From positions 1 to 44,036 of the forward strand of contig JAFVBO010000068.1 in the NCBI GenBank assembly GCA_017479935.1: a stretch of 44,036 nucleotides of DNA. Reading direction: 5' to 3'. Each line of letters begins with the position of its first letter. The first letter of the stretch is position 1. Under the pieces are notes generated by a model that ran no database searches, was not told where the DNA came from, and saw only the letters and a list, made by a program, of their open reading frames with translations. This document shows positions 1-7,131 of this stretch, in pieces. Position numbers and translations under genes: made by a program. This DNA comes from Lachnospiraceae bacterium (GTDB taxonomy: Bacteria > Bacillota > Clostridia > Lachnospirales > Lachnospiraceae).

Positions 1-148
1 TATATGTCTCCCCGACAGAAGCAAACATTTCCCGAAGGCGGCATGAAATCCTGTCATTAATAACCTTTCGCCTGTACTTAACAACCAGGATCAGATGGTA
101 GTGCAGAGAGAACACTGAGTGGTGATTAGTATATAAAACAGCATTCAT
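1..148 (-). CDS. tnpA: IS200/IS605 family transposase TnpA, N-terminal part (runs off window)
   Basis: Read on the minus strand from an ATG at 148, this gives about 49 residues starting MNAVLYTNHHSVFSLHYHLI and continuing with a VVKYRRKVI segment. That is the recognisable N-terminus of the small single-strand HUH (Y1) transposases of the IS200/IS605 family. The HUH and catalytic Tyr motifs would lie beyond position 1, so I cannot judge whether the enzyme is intact. An AAGGAG ribosome site lies about 12 bases upstream of the ATG. The family moves as single-stranded DNA excised at subterminal hairpins, and a matching end hairpin lies just upstream at 222-294. Confidence is high for the family and low for activity. 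Confidence 0.85.
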   Translation of the reverse strand, partial: MNAVLYTNHHSVFSLHYHLILVVKYRRKVINDRISCRLREMFASVGETY

Positions 149-294
149 AAGTGCTTGTTTCTCCTTACATACTGATTATACAATGCGAACATACGTTTGT
201 CAACACCTTCCAATAAAAAAGAAGCGTGCATTTCCGAAATTCATCCCACCACCTAAGCTTCGCTTTGAGGTGGGGGAATTCTTTCTGCACGCTT
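149..294 (-). mobile_element. IS200/IS605 left end with subterminal hairpin
   Basis: The stretch between tnpA and the flavoprotein fragment holds nested inverted repeats: 222-230 pairs with 286-294 (AAGCGTGCA / TGCACGCTT) and an inner stem joins 249-254 to 268-273 (CCACCT / AGGTGG) with an AAGC-TTC-GCTT apex. This looks like the imperfect end hairpin recognised by TnpA. On the element's own strand the end follows TTTAAC (complement of 295-301), similar to the short T/A-rich target sites used by this family. The exact boundary is inferred. Confidence 0.7.
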
Positions 295-295
295 G

Positions 296-1003
296 TTAAA
301 CGACCTGCCTTACCTGATGGGCAACGGCGGCGACACGATGCAGGTTGGCGTGAACGGTAAGCGCAATTACAATGAGGGCGGCACCTTTGCCTTCTGGGCA
401 GGCGGCCCTGTGTGGTACACGATCCTTGGCATGGACCAGCTGGACAACCTGGCGGAGAACGGCTTTGCCGGCGCGCCCGGAACCTATGCCCGTTCCACCA
501 AGGTGTACGGCTACGGCGGTTATCCGAACGGCCGGTCGATCCCGCAGGTCTATGAAGTGATGGAGAAGGCTATCGAGAAAGGCTTTGTCTTCAAGGCTGA
601 CACGCTGGAAGAGCTGGCGGAGAAGATCGGCGTTCCCGTGGACGTATTCGTGAACGAAGTGGCCCGCTATAAGGGCTTCTGCGAGAGCGGCGTGGATGAG
701 GACTTCGGAAAGAGCAAGAGACAGCTGGTCGACAAGATCAAGTACGGTCCTTACTATGCGATCAAGTTCCTGCCGACGCCGTATTCCACCATCGCGGCGC
801 TGGATGTGGATACCAACATCAACGTTCTGAAGGCGGATGGCACCGTTATGAAGGGCCTGTATGCCTGCGGTAACGACAGCGGCGGTGTTCTTTACACGGA
901 GAAGGATGCCTACGCGCAGTACGGCGGCGTAGCGCTTGGCTGGGCCTTTACGTCCGGCCGTTTAGCAGGTATCAATGCCGTAAACTATCTGAAGAATGAA
1001 TAA
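296..1003 (+). pseudogene. FAD-binding fumarate/urocanate-reductase-like flavoprotein, 5'-truncated by an IS
   Basis: An open frame of about 235 codons encodes only the C-terminal half of an FAD_binding_2 flavoprotein (fumarate reductase/urocanate reductase/3-ketosteroid dehydrogenase group). It contains the substrate-cap region (near FAFWAGGPVWYTI) and the C-terminal FAD-binding segment with YACGNDSGGVLYTEKDAYA. The Rossmann GxGxxG domain and any signal peptide or FMN-binding domain are missing, and the reading frame begins exactly at the IS200/IS605 end. A TTG at 293 could formally start translation but has no ribosome site and lies partly in the IS. Such enzymes reduce unsaturated organic acids as respiratory electron acceptors. 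The remainder may lie on the far side of the IS, outside the window. This copy is most likely non-functional. Confidence 0.8.
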
Positions 1004-1015
1004 AATCGGTTAAAA

Positions 1016-1052
1016 AATTCGTCCCTGCGAGTACAGCTCGCAGGGACGAATT
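1016..1052 (+). terminator. Strong hairpin after flavoprotein fragment
   Basis: A perfect 16-bp stem (1016-1031 with 1037-1052) closes a TACAG loop just after the stop codon at 1003. The stem starts with an A-run and ends in TTT, fitting a rho-independent terminator, possibly active in both directions. Confidence 0.8.
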
Positions 1053-1086
1053 TGTAGTCTCATTTTGTTGCCCGCTCGGATACAAT

Positions 1087-1121
1087 GGCATGAGTTGAAG
1101 AGCAAGCTCTTCACTCATGCC
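1087..1121 (-). terminator. Hairpin downstream of the OmpR-type regulator
   Basis: GGCATGAGT-T-GAAGAG pairs with CTCTTCACTCATGCC around a CAAG loop, with one bulged base. It follows the minus-strand response regulator stop (1130) by about 10 bases. There is no clear U-run, so termination strength is uncertain. Confidence 0.5.
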
Positions 1122-1129
1122 TTGCATCC

Positions 1130-1813
1130 TCACTTTGCTTTCATGATGTATCCATTCCGTTGCCAGGTGAGGAGAAGCTGCGGGTTTTTCGCGTCGTCCT
1201 CGATTTTCTTGCGAAGGTTCAAGATATGGGTGAAGAGCGGCCGGATGGCCGCGTAGTCAGCCTTGCCCCACACGCGTTCGTACAGATCTTCAAAAGAAAG
1301 CACTTCATCTGGATGACTCATGAGCTGGTACAAGAGCTCATACTCCGTCGGGGACAGATCCACCGGGGTGCCGTTTTTGGTGACCAGGCGTCTGGCCGGG
1401 TCCAGCTTCAGAGGACCGCAGGAGAGCAGCTGCAAGGGGCTGTGAGGGACGGTGGCGCGGCGGAGGTTGGCTTCCACAAAAGCCAGGAGCTTCGCCTTGC
1501 TGTAGGGCTTTACCAGGTAGTCGTCGCCGCCTAGCTTCAGGGCTTTGACAATCGTCTCATCATCGTCCAGACAGCTGGTAAAAATGATCGGGCAGTAGAG
1601 GCGTGAGCGTACTTCCTTGCAGAATGCGATCCCGTCCATGTCCGGCAACATAATGTCCAGCAGAATACATTCAAAACGGCGCTCTTCCACCAGAAGAAGC
1701 GCGGCCTCCGCGCTATGCACTTCCACCACTTCATACAGACCGGTGCTTTCCAGGTATAAACGCGAGAGTCTGGCGATCTCCCGGTCATCTTCCACAAGCA
1801 GAATTGGTATCAT
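1130..1813 (-). CDS. OmpR/PhoB-family response regulator
   Basis: DNA-binding response regulator of two-component signalling. The receiver domain spans about residues 1-120, with the acidic pair at D9/D10, phospho-acceptor D53 in LLDIMLPDMDG and invariant K102 in YLVKPYSK. The C-terminal winged helix (about 130-227) carries the LSPTEYELLYQLM segment and ends with QRNGYIMKAK. I choose the ATG at 1813 (227 residues) because GAGGGGGAAG lies just upstream; the in-frame ATG at 1828 overlaps this site and has no ribosome site of its own. The gene is divergent from the 7TM kinase at 1894, its probable partner, across about 80 bases. Target genes are unknown; the nearby decarboxylase operon or the truncated flavoprotein are candidates by position only. 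Confidence 0.9.
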   Translation of the reverse strand: MIPILLVEDDREIARLSRLYLESTGLYEVVEVHSAEAALLLVEERRFECILLDIMLPDMDGIAFCKEVRSRLYCPIIFTSCLDDDETIVKALKLGGDDYLVKPYSKAKLLAFVEANLRRATVPHSPLQLLSCGPLKLDPARRLVTKNGTPVDLSPTEYELLYQLMSHPDEVLSFEDLYERVWGKADYAAIRPLFTHILNLRKKIEDDAKNPQLLLTWQRNGYIMKAK

Positions 1814-1831
1814 TTTCTTCCCCCTCATCCG

Positions 1832-1861
1832 TTGACAAAAAACCTAGGTTTCTCCTATTAT
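1832..1861 (+). promoter_or_regulatory. Sigma-A-type promoter with internal 12-bp palindrome
   Basis: TTGACA (1832-1837), an 18-base spacer and TATTAT (1856-1861) point toward the 7TM kinase. The spacer holds the perfect palindrome AAACCTAGGTTT (1840-1851), well placed for a dimeric repressor or regulator. Confidence 0.7.
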
Positions 1862-1893
1862 AAGCAAAAGAGAAAGGTTTGGAAAGAGAAAAA

Positions 1894-3891
1894 ATGAGCA
1901 TAGATAAACCTACGGATCCCTTGAAACAGACAAAGAAAACACGCATCTACAGGTGGATGGTTGTGATGATCACAACGCTGATCACGGTTTTATGGCTGTA
2001 CGGGATCCGTCATGCAGAGCATGAAGTGAAGCTGGAAAACGGTGTCTACGTACTGACGAAGGAGCAGCTGGCGGAGGATGTCTGACTGCTGTCAAACTTT
2101 GTCGCGGACGGAGGTAAGCAGCTGGAGCTTTCCTTAGGAGGCGAGGAAGCGTGCTTTTTGATGGTCAGTTCCAGACAGCTGGCGCAAAAAGCGCAGGTAA
2201 ACGGCAAAGATCCCGAGATTTTAAAGTCGGGGCGGTACTATTTGATCCTGCTGCCTCCGGAAGAGAGACGGCTGTCCATCCGCTATTATGACGAGCGTTA
2301 CAGTTCTCTGTCGATTGCGAGCAACCCTATTTATGCAGGAGAACGGGAAAAGATTCTGGACAGGCTGGATTTGGAGAAGAAGCTGACCAACAGCTTATCC
2401 GGTGCGTTTCTTTTTTCCGTGCTCTTTTCGGTCAGCATGTTTTTGATGAAAAGAAGCGAAAAATACCTGCTGTTTTATGCCGTTCATGCCCTGATCCCGC
2501 AGCTTTTCACCTATCAGCCGGCTTTCTCGGCCTGGTATGCGGAAACCTTTCCGGGCGGGAATGCCGTCACAAATGTTCTGGGCCTGCCGTCGGTGGCAGG
2601 TTTCCTGACCTGCACCTATGTATTTTTGAACCTTCTTCTGCACTGGCTGATCTACCGGGAGTTTGTGGAAGACCGGATCGGAAGGAGGCCGTATCCGTTT
2701 TACTTAAGTGTAAGTTACCTGATATTTGCCGTTATTTCCCTGTTTACCAGGGCGGGGAGCGATAACCTGCCGGTCGTCTACCTGCTCTATCTTTTCGGCT
2801 ATATTCTGGAGGGCGCGATGCTGCTAATCAACCGTGTGCGGGAGGGCGGCGAAGGCTTCCGGTTAACGCTCCTGGCCGGGTGGACGGTCAGCTTTATCGT
2901 GTGGCTCGTGCGCTGTGCCAACAATTTAGGCCTGTATTCTTATCCGGTTTCCCTGGGCAGTTATGTGGCCATGGGGTATACCATCAGCTTTCTGTTTTGT
3001 ATCAACGCGCGGTTTGCCGGAAAATATCAGCAGGCCGAGGAATTGCTCTCGGAAAAAACCTTGCTGAGCCAAAATCTGGAAAAGCAGGTGGCAGAGCGGA
3101 CAGCGGACCTGGAGGAAGCCCTGACAGCGGTCAAAAAGTCCGAAAAGACACGTCGCCAGTTCACGATGAACATCATCCACAACTTAAAAACGCCGCTGTT
3201 TTCCATCCAGGGGTATACCGAGCTTTTATCCGAGGAGATGAAGGAAGCCGATGAAACCGCCCGGGAGTACCTGTCCTGCGTGTCCGGAAACGTAGAGTAC
3301 GTGCAGAAACTGATCAGCCAGCTGCTCCTCATCGACCGCATCGAGGAGAAGCGGATTACCTATCAATTTCACCCGATTTCCCTGTCCGGTTTTCTGGACA
3401 GACTGAACGCGACGGAGAGCGCGGTTTTGCAGGACAAGAAGCTTCAGCTTGAGACGTACAATCTTCTGCCCGCGGATTTTATGTTTGAGGGGGATGCCTT
3501 CTATTTGGCCCAGGCGCTGTTAAACATCCTGGATAACGCCATCCGTCACAGCCCGGAGGGAGGGAAGGTAAGGGTGACGGCGCAAATGAACGAAGGAAAT
3601 TTCGCCATTTCCATCCGGGATTACGGCGAGGGCAAGACAGAAAACGTCAGGAGCCACATTTTTGAGCGCGGGTACTCTTACCACACGGACGGAGGAAAAT
3701 CCTCCGGGCTTGGCCTTAACATTGCTCTGGGAATTGTGCGGGAGCACGGAGGCGATATCCGCGTGCAAAGTGAGCCTGGTAAAGGAAGTTGTTTTGAGGT
3801 AATCTTGCCGCAAAAGCAGGAGGAAGATAAGGTGTCTTCAAAGTCACATGAATTTGTAATAGAATACAGAGGAGTGGATAATGAGGAATAA
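1894..3891 (+). pseudogene. 7TM sensor histidine kinase interrupted by one in-frame TGA
   Basis: Two open segments lie in one frame, split only by TGA at 2083-2085 (codon 64 from the ATG at 1894). Order: short N-terminus, first membrane helix (MVVMITTLITVLWLYGI), extracytoplasmic domain with the stop, then a seven-helix block from about SGAFLFSVLFSVSMFLM to YTISFLFC, resembling 7TMR-DISM sensors, a coiled coil, and a HisKA domain with His429 in IIHNLKTPL. The HATPase domain has NILDNAIRHS (N box), IRDYGEG (G1) and SSGLGLNIALGIVREHGG (G2). All kinase motifs are intact, so the stop looks like a recent nonsense mutation or a sequencing error. The second segment could restart only at TTG 2158 or ATG 2161, with AGGAGG about 19 bases away, which is poor. 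It pairs with the divergent regulator at 1813. Confidence 0.8.
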
Positions 3892-3982
3892 TATATCAAT
3901 TGTCCGAGATGCTGACGGAAAGAGGTATCTCTACGATGTGATAAACGTAAAAAAAGAAACGAGCAACCCGCTTGGCTGTTAA
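3881..3982 (+). CDS. Small ORF overlapping the kinase 3' end (33 residues)
   Basis: An ATG at 3881 lies 6 bases after AGAGGAG and overlaps the kinase stop codon in another frame. The 33-codon product starts MRNNISIVRDADGKRYLYD and ends in KKETSNPLGC. The YLYDVINVKKET segment reminds me of C-terminal tails of large phage or conjugative-element proteins, but I am not certain. It has no signal peptide or membrane segment. It is either a translationally coupled micro-protein or the remnant of a lost element. Confidence 0.4.
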   Translation: MRNNISIVRDADGKRYLYDVINVKKETSNPLGC

Positions 3983-4063
3983 GGGACTCAACACGTACGG
4001 TAAAAACCCGCTTCTTTCATGCAAAAACCGTACCACAGTAACACGGGAAAAGTCAAGGGGAAA

Positions 4064-4114
4064 ATGAAAAAACTCAGCGCAAGCTTTATGGGAAGGTGTG
4101 AGAAAAAACGATGA
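4064..4114 (+). CDS. 16-residue leader peptide ORF in front of lpdD
   Basis: ATG at 4064 follows CAAGGGGAAA and opens a 16-codon frame, MKKLSASFMGRCEKKR. Its TGA (4112-4114) overlaps the ATG of the LpdD-like gene (4111-4113) as ATGA. This layout suggests translational coupling of the decarboxylase operon to a leader. The peptide is basic, with no run of one amino acid that would point to classical attenuation. It is too short for comparison by eye. Confidence 0.4.
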   Translation: MKKLSASFMGRCEKKR

Positions 4115-4494
4115 AATGTTATCGTGAAGAACTGTTTGAAGGCCTTTTTATACGGGCTGATCTGATACCGATGGGAAAAGACATCACCCTGGCCGTTTAC
4201 GGAGGCGATGTGCCGCATGTGGGAAGTGTTGTGATTGCGCAGCCAAGGCAAAGCCTGACAGGAAACGGTATCAGTGCAACATCCAGCGTGTATAATCTTT
4301 TGGGGCATAAGGATGAGGAGGTAGCCCGGGTTTTCGCGGAAACGTTAGCGAAAGAATGGATGTGTACGGTTGTTTGCGCATGCGGGATACATGTGGAAGA
4401 AATTACAAAAGAGCAGATAGGTTTGGTAAGGGACTGCTGCGGACGACTATTAAATCGAATGTTAAAGGAGAAAAAGGATGAACGAGATCTATGA
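4111..4494 (+). CDS. lpdD: LpdD-like prenylated-flavin chaperone of a UbiD decarboxylase
   Basis: A 127-residue single-domain protein rich in short hydrophobic strands (ITLAVYGG, VGSVVIAQPR, MCTVVCACGIH). I recognise it as the small LpdD/BsdD-like subunit found beside UbiD-type gallate or hydroxybenzoate decarboxylases, now viewed as a prenylated-FMN chaperone/maturation factor. It overlaps the UbiD gene by 17 bases and is followed by UbiX, giving the D-C-B set of non-oxidative aromatic decarboxylase systems. The start at 4111 is supported by GGAAGGTGTGAG upstream and by overlap with the 16-codon leader. No signal peptide or membrane segment. Assignment rests on size, context and general resemblance. 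Confidence 0.7.
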   Translation: MKCYREELFEGLFIRADLIPMGKDITLAVYGGDVPHVGSVVIAQPRQSLTGNGISATSSVYNLLGHKDEEVARVFAETLAKEWMCTVVCACGIHVEEITKEQIGLVRDCCGRLLNRMLKEKKDERDL

Positions 4495-5965
4495 TTTACG
4501 CTCGGCACTGGAGGTGCTGAAAAACACACCCGGCCAGTTGGTGGAGACAAATGTGGAAGCGGATCCGGACGCGGAGATTTCCGGTGTGTACCGTTACGTG
4601 GGGGCTGGTGGTACAGTGGCCCGCCCGACAAGAGAGGATGGCCCGGCCATGTTGTTTAACAACGTCAAGGGCTTTCCGGGAGCGCGCGTGGCGATTGGCC
4701 TTCTTTCCAGTCGGAAGCGCGTAGGTCTTCTTTTAAACGCGGATTATAAGCGCCTGGGGTGGCACCTTCGGGATGCGGTCAAGCATACGATTGATCCGGT
4801 TGTAACGGATGGCCCGGCTCCGTGTCAGGAATGCGTCTATCGTGCCACGGACCAGGATTTTGATCTGCGAAAGCTGGTACCCGCCCCTACGAATACACCG
4901 GAAGATGCCGGCCCGTATATTACGATGGGACTGTGCGCCGGGACCGATCCGGAAAACGGGGACACAGACGTGACCATCCACCGTCTGTGTATTCAGTCCC
5001 GGGATGAGATGACCATGTTTATTACGCCCGGTTCCCGCCACCTGGGCGCTTTCTGGGACAAATATCTGAAGCTTAACAAGCCGATGCCGATCTCGGTCAG
5101 CATTGGCTTAGATCCAGCTATTTACATGTGCGCCGGTTTTGAACCGCCTACCACGCCGATCGGCTTTAATGAGTTAAAGATCGCCGGCGCGCTTCGCGGA
5201 AAACCGGTGGAGCTGGCCAGGTGTCTGACCATCCCGGAAACCTGCATTGCTCATGCCGAGTATGTGATCGAGGGGGAACTGATCCCGGGCCGTGTGATGC
5301 GCGAGGATATCAATTCGAACACCGGAAAAGCGATGCCGGAATTTCCAGGCTATACCGGAGAGGCGAAGGGCGAGGAACCGCATTATCTGCCGGTTTTGAA
5401 GGTGAAGGCGGTCACAACCCGGAAAAACCCGATCATGCAAAGCTGTATCGGACCCAGCCAGGAGCATGTGTCCATGGCGGGAATCCCCACGGAAGCCTCC
5501 GTCATTGATATGATCGAACGCGCCATGCCGGGGAGACTGGTGAATGTTCACGCGGCTCCCTGCGGTGGGGGAAAGTTCGTTTCGATCATTCAGTTTAACA
5601 AAAATAATATCAATGACGAAGGAAGGCAGCGCCAGGCGGCTTTATTGGCGTTTTCCGCTTTTTCGGAGATGAAGCACGTGTTTTTGGTGGATCCGGATGT
5701 GGACATTTTTGATATGAGCGATGTGATGTGGGCCATGACAACGCGCTTCCAGGGTGATGTGGACTTTATTCCGATCCCTGGAGTGCATTGTCACGTGCTG
5801 GATCCCTCCAATGATGCAGCCTTTGACCCGTTCATCCGGGTTCACGGTATCGCCTGCAAGGCCATCTTTGACTGCACCGTGCCGTATGCGCTAAAGGATA
5901 AGTTTGTGCGCTGCCGTTTCAAGGAAGTGGATCCGGCAAAATGGGTGCCGGAACTGTTTAGCTAA
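4478..5965 (+). CDS. UbiD-family decarboxylase (phenolic acid/gallate decarboxylase type)
   Basis: A 495-residue protein matching the full length of UbiD enzymes, which use prenylated FMN and a metal to (de)carboxylate aromatic or unsaturated acids reversibly. Visible signatures are the prFMN-binding region around TDVTIHRLCIQS (conserved Arg at 169), the Glu-rich AEYVIEGELIPG motif at about 260-271, and the C-terminal FLVDPDVDIFDMSDVMWAM and FRCTVPYALKD-like segments typical of the BsdC/LpdC branch. AAAGGAG precedes the ATG at 4478. It overlaps lpdD and is followed 11 bases later by UbiX, which makes its cofactor. The likely role is cytoplasmic decarboxylation of a phenolic acid such as gallate, protocatechuate or 4-hydroxybenzoate; the exact substrate cannot be read. 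Confidence 0.9.
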   Translation: MNEIYDLRSALEVLKNTPGQLVETNVEADPDAEISGVYRYVGAGGTVARPTREDGPAMLFNNVKGFPGARVAIGLLSSRKRVGLLLNADYKRLGWHLRDAVKHTIDPVVTDGPAPCQECVYRATDQDFDLRKLVPAPTNTPEDAGPYITMGLCAGTDPENGDTDVTIHRLCIQSRDEMTMFITPGSRHLGAFWDKYLKLNKPMPISVSIGLDPAIYMCAGFEPPTTPIGFNELKIAGALRGKPVELARCLTIPETCIAHAEYVIEGELIPGRVMREDINSNTGKAMPEFPGYTGEAKGEEPHYLPVLKVKAVTTRKNPIMQSCIGPSQEHVSMAGIPTEASVIDMIERAMPGRLVNVHAAPCGGGKFVSIIQFNKNNINDEGRQRQAALLAFSAFSEMKHVFLVDPDVDIFDMSDVMWAMTTRFQGDVDFIPIPGVHCHVLDPSNDAAFDPFIRVHGIACKAIFDCTVPYALKDKFVRCRFKEVDPAKWVPELFS

Positions 5966-5976
5966 GGACATGGGAT

Positions 5977-6543
5977 ATGGAGAAAAAAAGATTCATCGTG
6001 GGAGTGAGCGGCGCAAGCGGCGCGCCGCTTGCCCGAAGACTCCTTAAGGAGCTGAAGAAACAGGAACAGGTGGAGGTGCACCTGGTTATGACAGACGGCG
6101 GCGTGCGCACGGCCGATGAAGAATGGGAGGGAGGCGCCGAAGAATTCCGGAAGCTCACGGATGTCGTGTATGATAATCGGGACATAGGGGCGGCCATTGC
6201 CAGCGGCAGTTTTCAGACGGAGGGAATGATTATCCTTCCGTGCAGCATGAAAACGGTGGCAGGAATCGCGAGCGGTTATTCGGATAATCTTCTCCTGCGC
6301 GCGGCGGATGTGATGATCAAGGAACAAAGGCGCCTGGTACTTTGCCCGCGGGAGATGCCGCTTAGCCGGATCCACCTGGAGAACCTGGCACGACTCGCCT
6401 CGCTTCCGAATGTGTTTGTTATGCCGCCGGTTCTGGGATATTATCATCATCCGAAGACGCTGGAGGAAATGGAGAGGCAGATTGTGGGGAGGATTCTGGA
6501 GAAATGCGGCATTCAGATAGATGGGTTCAACCGGTGGAAATGA
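5977..6543 (+). CDS. ubiX: UbiX-type flavin prenyltransferase
   Basis: A 188-residue flavoprotein that attaches a dimethylallyl unit to FMN to make prenylated FMN for UbiD. Family motifs are clear: VGVSGASGAPLA near the N-terminus, IASGSFQTEGMIILPCSMKT with the SxxT-type flavin contacts, IASGYSDNLLLRAADV, the CPREMPLS loop, and the MPPVLGYYHHP segment. Length is normal for the family. It is the last gene of the operon and corresponds to bsdB/lpdB of Bacillus and Lactobacillus. AAGGACATGGGAT provides a modest ribosome site. No terminator is obvious in the 210 bases that follow. Confidence 0.93.
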   Translation: MEKKRFIVGVSGASGAPLARRLLKELKKQEQVEVHLVMTDGGVRTADEEWEGGAEEFRKLTDVVYDNRDIGAAIASGSFQTEGMIILPCSMKTVAGIASGYSDNLLLRAADVMIKEQRRLVLCPREMPLSRIHLENLARLASLPNVFVMPPVLGYYHHPKTLEEMERQIVGRILEKCGIQIDGFNRWK

Positions 6544-6647
6544 CATACGACATACACAAAAGGCAGATGGCGTTGGCCTGATGGGGTGGGACTCACGTGA
6601 ATGGTAAGCGTAGGGTTTGGCATGATCGGATTTTCTGAAAAAAGTAC

Positions 6648-6676
6648 TTGCATCCTGCAGAGAAATGTGATATGCT
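6648..6676 (+). promoter_or_regulatory. Promoter of rpmE
   Basis: TTGCAT (6648-6653), a 17-base spacer and TATGCT (6671-6676) lie about 80 bases before the rpmE start codon. The match to a sigma-A promoter is good and no competing one is seen. Confidence 0.65.
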
Positions 6677-6754
6677 GATCAGGCTTGTTTGAAGACTATT
6701 GGCTTTTAAGCCGAGAACTTATAGAAAAAGATTTGATTTGTAAGGGGTGAGACC

Positions 6755-6964
6755 ATGAAAGAGAGCATTCAGCCGAAATACTATCAGGCAAAGGTAACCT
6801 GCAACTGCGGAAACGAATTCGTGACCGGTTCCACCAAGAAGGAAATTCACGTAGAAATCTGCTCCAAGTGCCATCCGTTCTATACGGGTCAGCAGAAGGC
6901 AGTCTCCGCACGCGGCCGTATCGAGCAGTTCAACCGCAAGTATGGCGTAGGCGCAGGCAAATAG
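6755..6964 (+). CDS. rpmE: 50S ribosomal protein L31 (zinc-binding type)
   Basis: A 69-residue basic ribosomal protein. It retains the zinc-binding cysteines of type A L31, a CNC pair at about residues 16-18 and CSKC at about 37-40, with the conserved HPFYTGQQK and FNRKYG segments. GGGGTGAGACC precedes the ATG. It has its own promoter and a strong terminator. L31 next to yqhQ, prmC and prfA is a common order in Clostridia. Confidence 0.97.
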   Translation: MKESIQPKYYQAKVTCNCGNEFVTGSTKKEIHVEICSKCHPFYTGQQKAVSARGRIEQFNRKYGVGAGK

Positions 6965-6981
6965 AAGAAACAGTCTGTTTG

Positions 6982-7015
6982 AGGTTCCGGCACGAGAGCG
7001 CCGGAACCTTTTCTT
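6982..7015 (+). terminator. rho-independent terminator of rpmE
   Basis: A perfect 10-bp stem AGGTTCCGGC / GCCGGAACCT with an 8-base loop is followed by TTTTCTT. Confidence 0.88.
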
Positions 7016-7022
7016 ATGCACA

Positions 7023-7105
7023 GGGCCGCCCAAAGGTTACTGCCACCTGTCGGTGGCGGGCGGCCCGCGCATGCGAGTAGGGTGGATTGACATCCTCCCT
7101 ACTCG
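7023..7105 (+). promoter_or_regulatory. Two stacked hairpins in the yqhQ leader
   Basis: Hairpin 1: GGGCCGCCC (7023-7031) pairs with GGGCGGCCC (7058-7066), an inner GCCACC/GGTGGC stem stacks on it, and 10 bases bulge on one side. Hairpin 2: CGAGTAGGG (7074-7082) pairs with CCCTACTCG (7097-7105), extended by GGA/TCC after one mismatch. The AAAGGA ribosome site of yqhQ follows hairpin 2 by about 12 bases. The pair resembles a cis-acting leader or a processed RNA, but I do not recognise a known class. Confidence 0.5.
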
Positions 7106-7131
7106 ATCGTTTAAGAGAAAGGACAATAGTT

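Noticed and set aside
2083-2085. TGA read as selenocysteine or tryptophan
   Set aside because: There is no convincing hairpin directly after the TGA, no redox motif around it, and other genes here use TGA as a normal stop.
6544-6754. Riboswitch upstream of rpmE
   Set aside because: Only a promoter is visible; no conserved riboswitch core or terminator/antiterminator pair could be found.
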